Assembly (NCBI GenBank): GCA_949741915.1
Contig: CATJOM010000048.1
Location: forward strand, 1-64,000
Reading direction: 5' to 3'
Length of the DNA stretch: 64,000 bases
Origin: an uncultured Candidatus Melainabacteria bacterium
GTDB lineage: Bacteria > Cyanobacteriota > Vampirovibrionia > Gastranaerophilales > Gastranaerophilaceae
Of the stretch, positions 34,449-42,960 are shown piece after piece. A model generated the notes under the pieces. That model was not told the origin of the DNA. It saw nothing but the letters and a program-made list of their open reading frames with translations, and made no database searches. A program made the translations under genes and the position numbers. Numbering within the stretch: the stretch's first letter is position 1; every line of letters starts with the position of its first letter.

Positions 34449-35557
34449 TAAGCTGCTCCTCCTTGTCGTTCTGCGTTTTGTGCCTTTATGTCACTTATAG
34501 GTGTAATATTTGATGGCTGCATTTGCAGCACAGGGGCTGTTTTTGCACCTTTTGTAAATACATCGAATGTTTTGTTTTGGCCTATATTGTTCATATACAT
34601 AGGGTTAAGGAGCGGTTCCATATATAATGGAGGCTGTTCCTTCGGTAATTCTTTTGATTTTTTATCGCCAAAGAGGAATTTTAGTGCAAGAGGCATAATC
34701 ATAATCGTAAGGGCTGCTTTTAGTGGTGCAACAATCAGTCCCGGAGCATTTTTATATGTGGTTTTTAATGCTACGCGCTGGTTTATTTTTGTAGTGCCAA
34801 AGGCCCAGCGTTCTTTGCGGCTTTGAAGTTTAAATGCTTCTTCGCTGTCTTGTTTAAATTGCTGAATGAGACTTTGACCCTTTGCTCTCTTCGCTTCACT
34901 TCCAAGCTGGTTAATATATTTTTCAGGATTATCCATAAAGGCATTCAAACCATCTGAAATAGGATCACATATTACGTTTGATAATAGATAACCAAGAAAG
35001 GCTGAGAGGGCATTTTTTGTTGCTGTAAATTTTTTGTCATCCTCATCTGCCCCGGGCATTGCAATAACGCAAATAGGTTTCAGCATGCCTGCAAGACCAA
35101 GGGAAAGCAGTGCTTTTATCTTTACTTCATTCTTTTCCGAGAAATTAAGTATTTTATGAAATTTTTCATTGCCTGCCATTCTTTCATAAACATTGCCTTT
35201 TTTTATTGAATGAATTAGTGCACCTGCACTCGCTATTGCAGCTGTTAATCCTAAGAATAGTGCTGCATTTTTTGCAAAGCTGTTTTTTTTCTTTTCTTCA
35301 GGCCTTTTACCGGATTCATCCGTATTTAAACCCGCAGACCCACTGAAGCTTACACTCTCAGTGGGTCTGTTAATATCCTTAAAATTACTCTTTTCCTGTA
35401 TATTTCCCAGGCGCATGTTTTCACCTGTTTCACTGTTGCTCCAGCCATACTGCAGGTTCGGATGCGGGGCAGAAGCCGGTAATTTCTTCATATGTGGCGA
35501 AATACCTGTAAATGTTTTATCGCCAAAATTATTATGAGATGATAATCTGACTTTCAT
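34448..35557 (-). CDS. Lineage-type membrane protein with FTG motifs (first of pair)
   Basis: 369 residues, no recognised family. Two Phe-Gly motifs are visible: DKTFTGISPH (about residues 13-22) and ESVSFSGSAG (about 68-77). They are followed by a Lys-rich break, a hydrophobic helix KNAALFLGLTAAIASAGALI (near 95-114), further weak hydrophobic segments, and PLKAALTIMIMPLALKFLFG towards the C-terminus. The gene starts 11 bases after the TAGCAA-N15-TGTTTT element, which would leave a very short or absent 5' leader. It is coupled to the following gene. Confidence 0.7.
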   Translation of the reverse strand: MKVRLSSHNNFGDKTFTGISPHMKKLPASAPHPNLQYGWSNSETGENMRLGNIQEKSNFKDINRPTESVSFSGSAGLNTDESGKRPEEKKKNSFAKNAALFLGLTAAIASAGALIHSIKKGNVYERMAGNEKFHKILNFSEKNEVKIKALLSLGLAGMLKPICVIAMPGADEDDKKFTATKNALSAFLGYLLSNVICDPISDGLNAFMDNPEKYINQLGSEAKRAKGQSLIQQFKQDSEEAFKLQSRKERWAFGTTKINQRVALKTTYKNAPGLIVAPLKAALTIMIMPLALKFLFGDKKSKELPKEQPPLYMEPLLNPMYMNNIGQNKTFDVFTKGAKTAPVLQMQPSNITPISDIKAQNAERQGGAA

Positions 35558-35568
35558 TATACTATTTT

Positions 35569-35595
35569 AAAACATGTGAATATAAAAAATTGCTA
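35569..35595 (-). promoter_or_regulatory. TAGCAA-N15-TGTTTT element, copy B
   Basis: On the minus strand TAGCAA (35595-35590), 15 bases, TGTTTT (35574-35569), then AAAATAGTATA directly before ATG. Confidence 0.55.
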
Positions 35596-35629
35596 GTAAT
35601 TTTGAAATTTAAACAAAACTTTACAAATC

Positions 35630-36625
35630 TTATGAAACACCAACAGAAGAAGGAATTTTAGCCGCATGTTCCATTGTGTTTAGAATCTTATCCAATATAA
35701 TATCTTCAAAATGTATATCGTATATAGAGTTAATTTCATTTATAAAAAAGCATGGGCTTGTAATATTAATTTCAATTATTTTGCCGTCAATAACATCAAG
35801 GCCTGCCATATATACTCCGTCATTAATTAAAGTTGTGGCAATTTCTTTTTCTATGAGTTTTTCTTTTTCATTTAAATCGCCTTTGATTAAATTTGCACTT
35901 GTATGTTCATTAAACTTAAAATCATTATTTGTTGCGACTTTTCTTACAGCATATTTGAAAATTTCCCCGCCAATAAATACAAGCCTTTTATCGCCTTCTG
36001 AAATTCCAGGTAAAAATTTCTGCACCATAACCTGGGTCTTACCATTATTTGTTGCCGTATCTATTATTGCATTTATATTTTTATCCTTGCTGTGAAGATA
36101 AAATACGCCGCTTGAAAAGCACCTATTTAGAGGCTTTATAATGATTTCGTGTTCATTGAATAAAAACTCTTTTATGATATCCTTGTTTGCGCTTACTATA
36201 TTCTTCGGTGCAAGATGCGGAAATTTATTAATATATAATTTTTCATTATAATCCCTAAGTGCTTTTGGAGAATTTGCAATAAAGGTGCTTTGTTCATTTA
36301 CATAACTTAAGATATAGGTGGCATTAATATAATCAATATCAACAGGAGGATCTGGCCGCATAAAGATTGTATTAAATTCATTCAGGCAGATTGTTCTCAT
36401 TTTGCTGATTTTAAAGATATTGTTATCTTTCAAAGATGTTTCATATATCTTGGCCATTGGCTGGCTGCCATCTAAATAAAGAAGATTTTTGACCGTTATT
36501 AATACATCAAATCCTCTTTCTATAAACCCTTTAATAAGCCAAAAATTTGTAACAAGTCTGTTGAATTCAAAATATTTAAGCTCTAATTCATCAATTATAA
36601 ATAAAATTTTATTATTTGTTTTCAT
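35630..36625 (-). CDS. gshB: Glutathione synthetase (prokaryotic type)
   Basis: A 331-residue ATP-grasp ligase joining gamma-glutamylcysteine and glycine. The N-terminal domain shows FMRPDPPVDIDYINATYIL, and the hinge NSPKALRDYNEKLYINKFP is diagnostic. The grasp domain has EIIIKPLNRCFSSGVF, VQKFLPGISEGDKRLVFIGGE and the metal-binding GLDVIDGKIIEINITSPCFF. The length is typical (about 310-330). No gshA is in the window. There is no Shine-Dalgarno; TAGAAT lies 7 nt before ATG, another leaderless-like geometry. Confidence 0.92.
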   Translation of the reverse strand: MKTNNKILFIIDELELKYFEFNRLVTNFWLIKGFIERGFDVLITVKNLLYLDGSQPMAKIYETSLKDNNIFKISKMRTICLNEFNTIFMRPDPPVDIDYINATYILSYVNEQSTFIANSPKALRDYNEKLYINKFPHLAPKNIVSANKDIIKEFLFNEHEIIIKPLNRCFSSGVFYLHSKDKNINAIIDTATNNGKTQVMVQKFLPGISEGDKRLVFIGGEIFKYAVRKVATNNDFKFNEHTSANLIKGDLNEKEKLIEKEIATTLINDGVYMAGLDVIDGKIIEINITSPCFFINEINSIYDIHFEDIILDKILNTMEHAAKIPSSVGVS

Positions 36626-36782
36626 ATCGCTAATTCTATCACAATGGCAAACATTGTAAATGATAGTTGGTATTGAATATATAGGCTATTTTTCAAAAGA
36701 AGAACAAGTGCTTTATAATTCAAATTTATGGTGTATAATTATAAACATTGATTTTTAACTTGTTTTAATTAGAAAGATTTAT

Positions 36783-37844
36783 ATGCATAACAGTATAGAA
36801 CATAGTAAAATTTATATAGAAAGTCTAAGACAAAAAATTGAAAAAGCTCCTAATGCGATTGACAACTATAGAGAACTTGCCAATATATATGTCTCAAATG
36901 AAGATTTTGACAGTGCTTTAAGTATTTATAACAAAATGCTTGAAAACTTTCCTGATGATGTTCAGGCACTGATAAATTCAGGCAGCATTTATTTTTATAA
37001 GAAAAATTTCCAAAGAGCTGTTGAATTATACTTAAGAGCTGCAGCCATAGAGCCTGAAAACAGTACGATATATTATAACCTTGGTAATGTTTATGCGGAA
37101 ATTGGAAATTTTACCAGTGCACTTCGGTATTACACAAAAACAATAGAACTTGGAGAAGTTCAAAGTTATGTATTTTGCGCTCTTGGTATATTGTTTCAAG
37201 ATAATAATGACCTTAAAAATGCAAAAGAAAATTATGAAAAAGCAATTGAATTAGACCCTTTGAATGATGAGTATTATGTATATCTTGCAAATGTTTATCA
37301 AAAAGAGGGAAAACTCATTGAAGCTTGTGAAAATTACAAAAAGGCCTTTGATTTAAACCCAGAAGATTATAAAGCATCATTAAGCCTGGCGAACACCTAT
37401 TCATCAATGCATCTGCCAGAGAAAGCTTATGAATATTTTGACATTACAACAAAGCTTGTGCCGGAGAATTATTCCGTATGGGTATGTTGGGCAATAGCAT
37501 ATTCTGATGCCGGCAATATTGAAAAGGCGATAGAATTATACAAACATGCTATAGAAATAGACCCAACCAAACCAAACGCCCATATTTTGCTTGCAAATAT
37601 TTTAATAAATGAAAAACGTTATGAGGAAGCGATTGAACTTTATAAAAATGCAGCAAGGCTTTCTTTTGAAAAACCTAAAATATTTGTATTTATAGCCAAT
37701 GCCTATATGCTTTTAAAAGATACGCATAACGCCATAAAGTATTATCGAAAAGCATTAAGAGAAGCGCCTGACAATAACGAGGTGAGGCTTATTTATGTTG
37801 AAACTATGAATGAATATATAATAAGGAAAATAAAAACAAAATGA
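36783..37844 (+). CDS. TPR-repeat protein
   Basis: 353 residues made almost wholly of about nine to ten 34-residue tetratricopeptide repeats (recurring Y-x-x-L-A/G-N-x-Y, A-x-x-x-Y, A-I-x-L-x-P), with no signal peptide or membrane helix. TPRs form a protein-binding superhelix; the partner is unknown. AGAAAG lies before ATG, and GTGTATAAT about 45 bp upstream is a likely -10. It leads a co-directional run (Tic20-like, KdsC-like, TPR, lysC). Its stop overlaps the next start by 4 nt, so the next gene is translationally coupled. Confidence 0.85.
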   Translation: MHNSIEHSKIYIESLRQKIEKAPNAIDNYRELANIYVSNEDFDSALSIYNKMLENFPDDVQALINSGSIYFYKKNFQRAVELYLRAAAIEPENSTIYYNLGNVYAEIGNFTSALRYYTKTIELGEVQSYVFCALGILFQDNNDLKNAKENYEKAIELDPLNDEYYVYLANVYQKEGKLIEACENYKKAFDLNPEDYKASLSLANTYSSMHLPEKAYEYFDITTKLVPENYSVWVCWAIAYSDAGNIEKAIELYKHAIEIDPTKPNAHILLANILINEKRYEEAIELYKNAARLSFEKPKIFVFIANAYMLLKDTHNAIKYYRKALREAPDNNEVRLIYVETMNEYIIRKIKTK

Positions 37845-38260
37845 ATAATATAAGACAAGGGGCATCATTGTGGGACAGGTTTGTATCTATCACAAGCTAT
37901 TTTACTTTTGGAATGACAGGGTTAATCTGGCTTATTGCTTCATTTTTAATATTTAAAAAATCTGCAACACCTTTTGCTTGCTATCACATTTACCAGTCAA
38001 TTTTTATATCGGTACTTCTTTATGTTTTAAGTATGTTTTTTGACATAGTATTTTCTTTGATTCGTGCTGTGCCATTCATTGGCGAATTATTCTCATATAT
38101 TAATTTGTATTTATTTAGAACGCCAGTGTTTTACACATTCACGTTATGCAATTTATTAATATTCTTAATACTTGCATATCTTTCATTAGGTGCTTTTTTA
38201 GGAAAATTATCATATTTTCCTTTTGTCTCAGATGTTATCAGATCTAATTTCAGGAATTAA
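37841..38260 (+). CDS. Tic20-like four-helix membrane protein
   Basis: 139 residues with about four membrane helices. The order of landmarks fits the Tic20/Ycf60-type family of cyanobacteria and plastids: FACYHIYQSIFISVLLYVL in the position of the family's R-F-x-A-x-Q-A helix, and the C-terminal GKLSYFPFVSDVI matching G-x-x-x-x-I-P-x-I-S-D-x-V. Plastid Tic20 takes part in protein import; bacterial members have no settled role. The match is by remembered pattern, so DUF4870-type proteins remain an alternative. It is coupled to the TPR gene upstream and followed 5 bp later by a KdsC-like gene. Confidence 0.6.
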   Translation: MNNIRQGASLWDRFVSITSYFTFGMTGLIWLIASFLIFKKSATPFACYHIYQSIFISVLLYVLSMFFDIVFSLIRAVPFIGELFSYINLYLFRTPVFYTFTLCNLLIFLILAYLSLGAFLGKLSYFPFVSDVIRSNFRN

Positions 38261-38265
38261 TCATT

Positions 38266-38754
38266 ATGGAAAAAAATTTAAAACTTTCTTCTGACATAAA
38301 AATGGTAATATCTGATTTCGACGGCGTTTTTACGGATGGCACTTTCCTTTTGGATGAAAACCTCAATCAGCAAAAAAGCGTTAACTTTATTGATATTATG
38401 GGTGTTTCCATGCTTCTAAAAAACAACATCATTTTTGGCATAATTTCAGGCGAAACATCGAATATTTTAGAATATTTCAGACACCAGTTTGGAGTTGATG
38501 AAATTCATAAAGGAATCAGGCAAAAAGGCATTGTGCTTAATTCAATAATGGAAAAATACAATCTTAAAGATGATGAAGTTTTATACATTGGAGATGATAT
38601 TAATGATATACCGGCTTTTGAGTGCGTAAAATACAGAATTGCGCCAAAAAATGTAAATCCCATAGTAAAAATTAGTGTTAAAAATCTTCAAGTCACAGCT
38701 TCGCGCGGCGGTATGGGTGCATTTAGAGAAATGGTTGATAATTTGTTAAATTAG
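38266..38754 (+). CDS. HAD-family phosphatase, KdsC-like
   Basis: 162 residues. HAD motif I is ISDFDGVFTDGTF, motif II is GIISGETSN, and motif III/IV is EVLYIGDDINDIPAFE. There is no cap domain, as in the tetrameric KdsC/YrbI subfamily that dephosphorylates 3-deoxy-octulosonate 8-phosphate or related sugar acids such as N-acylneuraminate 9-phosphate. The C-terminal RGGMGAFREMVDNLL matches that subfamily. No kdsA or kdsB lies nearby, so the sugar substrate is uncertain. It belongs to the TPR/Tic20-like run. Confidence 0.85.
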   Translation: MEKNLKLSSDIKMVISDFDGVFTDGTFLLDENLNQQKSVNFIDIMGVSMLLKNNIIFGIISGETSNILEYFRHQFGVDEIHKGIRQKGIVLNSIMEKYNLKDDEVLYIGDDINDIPAFECVKYRIAPKNVNPIVKISVKNLQVTASRGGMGAFREMVDNLLN

Positions 38755-38803
38755 TAGTATTTGTAACGTTAATAAATAGATTTTTACGATTGATTTTGGA
38801 TGT

Positions 38804-40525
38804 ATGGTTTTGGATTTTTTAAAAAAATTATTATTTAAGACAAATAGGCTCAATGCATTTGTAAATAAATATAAAACAGCTGCAGGAGAAGTGGGGCTGC
38901 CATCCCTTGCTTATGTAAACTGGGGCATTAAACTTTTAGATGAAGGACACTCAAAAGAGGCCCTTAGAAGGTTTGAAACCAGCATAAATATGGCCTACAA
39001 AAACCCCGAAGCATATATTAACATAGGAATGTTTAAAGCCAAAAACGAAGAATACGAAGAAGCTATAGAATATTTTAGAAAGGCAATAAGGGCTGATAGA
39101 GCATCAGCTAAGGCATATTCAATGCTCGGGGTTGCATATAGTGAATTATCCAATTTTAAAAAAGCAGAAAAAGCTTTTGAAATATCTCTGAAGCTTGAAC
39201 CGAGGAATTCCCAAACCTATATAAATCAGGCAATTTTTCTTGCAAAGTTTGATAAAAAAAATGAAGCAAACTCATCATTTCAAAAAGCATGTGCATATAA
39301 TCCGTCAAACATACAGGGTATTTTTCTTTGGGGTGTTTTGCTCTCACAAATGAATGAGTTTGAGGCTGCAATTGAAAAATTTCAAAAAGTATATTCAATG
39401 CTTCCATTCCATAGTGAAGCCCTGTATTATCTTGCTTTCTGTTTCTTTAATTTAAAAAACTTTAAACATGCAGTTGAGTATGCTAAAAAATCAATAGCAA
39501 TTGCACCAAATAAACTTGATGCTCATATAATCCTTGCGGAATCATATCTGAATCTAAAGGATAAAGTTAACTCTCTTGATGCTTATACAAAAGCTCTAAA
39601 TATCACACCTCTAACAGCTAGATTCTATTCATCCTGGGGATTAGCATGCCAGAACTTTCAAATGTGGAACGAGGCACTTGATAATTTTAAAAAAGCAATT
39701 GAGATTAATCCTAATGAAGTATTTCCGTATTACGGGCTTTCAGTATCCTATTTAAAGCTTAATTTGGAAGACGAAGCCTATAATGTAATGCAAAAAATAA
39801 TTGAACTTTGCCCTGAGCATACAATTACACTTTATAACATAGGACAATATTTTTTTAAGAAAAAAGAGTATGACAATGCCATAGACTATTATAATAGAGC
39901 ACTAAATTCAGGGCATGATACAAAGCATATGTATTTTAATATTGCAAACGCCTATCACCAAAAAGGGGATTTTGAAAATGCCCTAAAGTATTGGCAAAAA
40001 ACAGTGGAATACAATCCTGAGAATATTGATGCAAAGGTTAATCTTGCTAATGCATATGCAGCTGCCGGCGATAAAGAAACAGCGGTCAAAAAAATAAGAT
40101 CAGCTTATCTTCTTGATAAAAAAAATCCAAAGATTATTTTTATGTATGCAGTTTTGCTTCTTAAAAATGATGAGTTCTATGATGCAATAGAAAAATTTGA
40201 GGCTGCATATAAGCTTGACAATTCAATGTTTTTAGCTGAATTTGGCAAGATTGAATGTTTAATTAAACTCAAAAAACCAAAAGAGGCGCTTGGGCTTTTA
40301 GAAAATTACGAGAATAAATATGGCGAAAATAAAGAGTTTTTACTTCTCAAGGTTATTGCATACTTGAAACTTTTAGACATTTCTGAAGATGCTGAAAATA
40401 AATATTTAATCAAGACAACTATTGAGGTTTGTGATAAAATATTCTCAATCCATGGTGAATGTGAACCGTGGATTATTGAAAAATATGGTGAACTTAAACA
40501 AAAACTGGAGAAAAAAGAAGAGTAA
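38804..40525 (+). CDS. Large TPR-repeat protein
   Basis: 573 residues. About 14 tetratricopeptide repeats cover residues 35-545 (for example NPEAYINIGMFKAKNEEYEEA and KHMYFNIANAYHQKGDFENA), with no signal peptide and a short basic N-terminus (VLDFLKKLLFKTNR). It is likely a cytoplasmic scaffold. It ends 3 bp before lysC, whose RBS is in its last codons, so the two are probably one transcript. It is the second TPR protein of this run; the one at 36783 is shorter. Partner unknown. Confidence 0.85.
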   Translation: MVLDFLKKLLFKTNRLNAFVNKYKTAAGEVGLPSLAYVNWGIKLLDEGHSKEALRRFETSINMAYKNPEAYINIGMFKAKNEEYEEAIEYFRKAIRADRASAKAYSMLGVAYSELSNFKKAEKAFEISLKLEPRNSQTYINQAIFLAKFDKKNEANSSFQKACAYNPSNIQGIFLWGVLLSQMNEFEAAIEKFQKVYSMLPFHSEALYYLAFCFFNLKNFKHAVEYAKKSIAIAPNKLDAHIILAESYLNLKDKVNSLDAYTKALNITPLTARFYSSWGLACQNFQMWNEALDNFKKAIEINPNEVFPYYGLSVSYLKLNLEDEAYNVMQKIIELCPEHTITLYNIGQYFFKKKEYDNAIDYYNRALNSGHDTKHMYFNIANAYHQKGDFENALKYWQKTVEYNPENIDAKVNLANAYAAAGDKETAVKKIRSAYLLDKKNPKIIFMYAVLLLKNDEFYDAIEKFEAAYKLDNSMFLAEFGKIECLIKLKKPKEALGLLENYENKYGENKEFLLLKVIAYLKLLDISEDAENKYLIKTTIEVCDKIFSIHGECEPWIIEKYGELKQKLEKKEE

Positions 40526-40528
40526 GGT

Positions 40529-41788
40529 ATGAGTGTTATTGTTCAAAAATTCGGCGGCACCTCGCTTGCTGATACCGATAAGATTAAAAATGTTGCCCGT
40601 GCAGTTGTCAGAGAAAAAAAACTTGGAAATGATGTTATTGTCGTTGTTTCAGCCATGGGACATACAACCGATAATTTAATTAAGCTTGCCCACCAAATTT
40701 CAGAACACCCGTCAGACAGAGAGATGGATATGCTTATGTCAACAGGGGAACAGGTTTCGATTGCGCTTTTAACAATGGCGATTCAGGAAATGGGCTATAG
40801 TGCCGTTTCTATGACTGGCGCCCAGGTTGGAATTTTAACTGAAGAAACCCATTCAAGGGCGAGAATCGTTGATATCAAGACAGATAAACTTAAAGAACAT
40901 CTTGGCGAAGGCAAAATCATTATAGTTGCCGGTTTTCAAGGCATAACTGCAAAAGGTGAAATCACAACACTTGGAAGAGGCGGCTCCGATACTTCGGCTG
41001 TTGCAATTGCTGCAGCCCTAAAGGTTGACAGGTGCGATATTTATTCAGATGTTGAAGGGATTTATACAACAGACCCCAGAGTTGTTCCAACAGCACAAAA
41101 ACTAAAAGAAATTTCTTATGAAGAAATGCTGGAGCTTGCAAGGGTTGGAGCAAATGTATTGCACCCAAGATCAGTTGAAACTGCTAAGCAATTTTCAGTG
41201 CCTATGAGGCTTAGAAGCTCATTTAAACTTGATGATTTAGGAACATTGATAATAGGAGTTAATGAAATGGAAATTTACAAACCCGTGACAGGTTTAGCCT
41301 GTGATAATTCGCAAGTAAGGGTTGTAATCTGTGATGTACCTGATAAGCCAGGTAATGCAGGAAAATTATTTACACTTCTTGCAAAATATGAGCTTTCTGT
41401 TGATATGATTATCCAGTCTTATGCAAGAAGCCATGACAATACAAACGACATAGCCTTCACAATCAGCAAGGATGATTTAACAAGATTTTGCGGCTTTAAA
41501 GATGAAATCATGAAATTAATGAATCCGAGCAATATTCATATAGATGAAGATATTGCTAAAGTTTCGATAGTAGGGGCAGGTATGATAGACAGGCCTGGTA
41601 TTGCTTCTATGATGTTTGAAACCCTTGCAAGAGAAAATGTTAACATTAAAATGATTGCAACTAGTGAAATCAAGATTAGCTGTCTTGTTGAAAAATTTAA
41701 CGCAAACAAAGCGGTTCAGGCACTTTGCAAAACATTTGAACTTGACGGAGCTGAGGCTGCTATCGTAAAAGGCACCCTGCCAGACTAA
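40529..41788 (+). CDS. lysC: Aspartate kinase
   Basis: A 419-residue aspartokinase, the entry step to lysine, methionine and threonine. KFGGTSLAD at the N-terminus, VVSAMGHTTDNL, the LMSTGEQVSIALL catalytic segment, GFQGIT, TTLGRGGSDTSAVAIAAAL and YTTDPRVVPTAQ are standard. Two C-terminal ACT domains follow (about residues 265-410), as in monofunctional feedback-inhibited enzymes. It completes the route used by asd-dapA-dapB at 8.5-11.3 kb. A terminator-like hairpin follows. Confidence 0.96.
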   Translation: MSVIVQKFGGTSLADTDKIKNVARAVVREKKLGNDVIVVVSAMGHTTDNLIKLAHQISEHPSDREMDMLMSTGEQVSIALLTMAIQEMGYSAVSMTGAQVGILTEETHSRARIVDIKTDKLKEHLGEGKIIIVAGFQGITAKGEITTLGRGGSDTSAVAIAAALKVDRCDIYSDVEGIYTTDPRVVPTAQKLKEISYEEMLELARVGANVLHPRSVETAKQFSVPMRLRSSFKLDDLGTLIIGVNEMEIYKPVTGLACDNSQVRVVICDVPDKPGNAGKLFTLLAKYELSVDMIIQSYARSHDNTNDIAFTISKDDLTRFCGFKDEIMKLMNPSNIHIDEDIAKVSIVGAGMIDRPGIASMMFETLARENVNIKMIATSEIKISCLVEKFNANKAVQALCKTFELDGAEAAIVKGTLPD

Positions 41789-41833
41789 ATTTTCACACTC
41801 ATTTATGTGTGCTTTGAATTTTAAATAAATTTT

Positions 41834-41871
41834 ATCAGGATGTATAAAAATTTCCATTTGTACATCCTGAT
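41834..41871 (+). terminator. Hairpin after lysC
   Basis: ATCAGGATGTA (41834-41844) / TACATCCTGAT (41861-41871), an 11-bp perfect stem, 46 bp after the lysC stop. No strong T-run follows. Confidence 0.6.
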
Positions 41872-41958
41872 ACTATTAAAACATTCTTTAAAAACTTTAT
41901 ACAGAACCCAACCAAAAAGAATGTTAGAATATAAAAAGAATTAATATCGGATAAAAAA

Positions 41959-42960
41959 ATGCCATTAAACAATAAAACTAAGTTTAAGCTAATACTGGGG
42001 CTTGGCAATAAAGATATAAAAAGCGCTCTTGAGGTTGCACTTTTGTATGCAAAAGCAGGTGTGAGATTTTTTGATGCTTCCCCGGAAATATTACCAGAGC
42101 TGAGTAAAGGGCTGATTAAATTAGGTTTTAACAGGGATGACTTTACGCTTTGCGCCTCAGCACCTATACTTGGAGACATTCATGGCAGAAAAGCCTTTAT
42201 AAGCGAAAGCATTTGTTCTGGATGTTCTTTATGTATGAAAAACTGCCCAGAGGATGCTGTTTATAAAAATAAAAAATCCGGCAAATATGAAATAGATTCT
42301 AAAAAATGCATCGGCTGTTCTGCCTGCAAAAAGATAACAAATTGTTATGCAATATCTTTTGAATACAGCAATGGTGAGATAAATAGTCTAAAAAAGCTTA
42401 TTGATGAAGGTTTTAAAATTGATATGGCAGAGCTTCATGCCTCGATATCAGACAAAAAACAAATAATAAAGGATTTTAAAGATATCTTAACATTTTTCAG
42501 AGGCGATATAAGTGTTTGTATCAACAGAAGACAATTTCCGTTGGATGACACTGTAAAATTATTAAAGGAACTAAAAAGACTGCATTCTGTTTCAAATACA
42601 CAAAATTCCGATAATAGTTCTGAATTTTATGTACAGGCAGATGGCGCCTCTATGAATGGCGGAGACTCTTCTGACGATTCAACACTTGAATGCGTTTTAT
42701 TTGCAAAAGAGCTTGCACCATACGGCTTTAACCTTATAGTTTCAGGCGGCACCAATAATAATACTCCAAAGATTTTAAATGATATAATGTCTGAGGATGA
42801 TGAGTACAATATGCCTGTGATAGCATATGGCACATATGCAAGAAAGCTTATATCTGGCCTGCCGCCCAAAGAAGCTCTTATTAAAGCAAAGGTTCTATTT
42901 GAAGAAACAGAAAATTATGACAGATATGATAGAAGAGACTCAACGGTTTCTATCGGATAA
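41959..42960 (+). CDS. LdpA-like 4Fe-4S protein
   Basis: 333 residues. After an N-terminal segment (FKLILGLGNKDIKSALEVA, then AGVRFFDASPE) come two ferredoxin-type Cys clusters: C86-x2-C89-x2-C92-x3-C96, and C117-x2-C120-x2-C123-x5-C129, the second unusually spaced. The C-terminal half has YVQADGASMNGGD, LIVSGGTNNNT and IAYGTYARKLISGL. These match the order I know from cyanobacterial LdpA (DGRPMSGDIG, AGGTN, AYGSYARK), a redox-sensing protein that tunes the circadian clock with light. In a non-photosynthetic lineage the role must differ. GGAT lies before ATG. Its end overlaps tilS by 44 bp. Confidence 0.75.
   Translation: MPLNNKTKFKLILGLGNKDIKSALEVALLYAKAGVRFFDASPEILPELSKGLIKLGFNRDDFTLCASAPILGDIHGRKAFISESICSGCSLCMKNCPEDAVYKNKKSGKYEIDSKKCIGCSACKKITNCYAISFEYSNGEINSLKKLIDEGFKIDMAELHASISDKKQIIKDFKDILTFFRGDISVCINRRQFPLDDTVKLLKELKRLHSVSNTQNSDNSSEFYVQADGASMNGGDSSDDSTLECVLFAKELAPYGFNLIVSGGTNNNTPKILNDIMSEDDEYNMPVIAYGTYARKLISGLPPKEALIKAKVLFEETENYDRYDRRDSTVSIG

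Noticed and set aside
42827-42916. Longer tilS start
   Set aside because: The extra 30 residues overlap the LdpA-like gene and have no RBS; the PP-loop lies at the usual distance from the later start.
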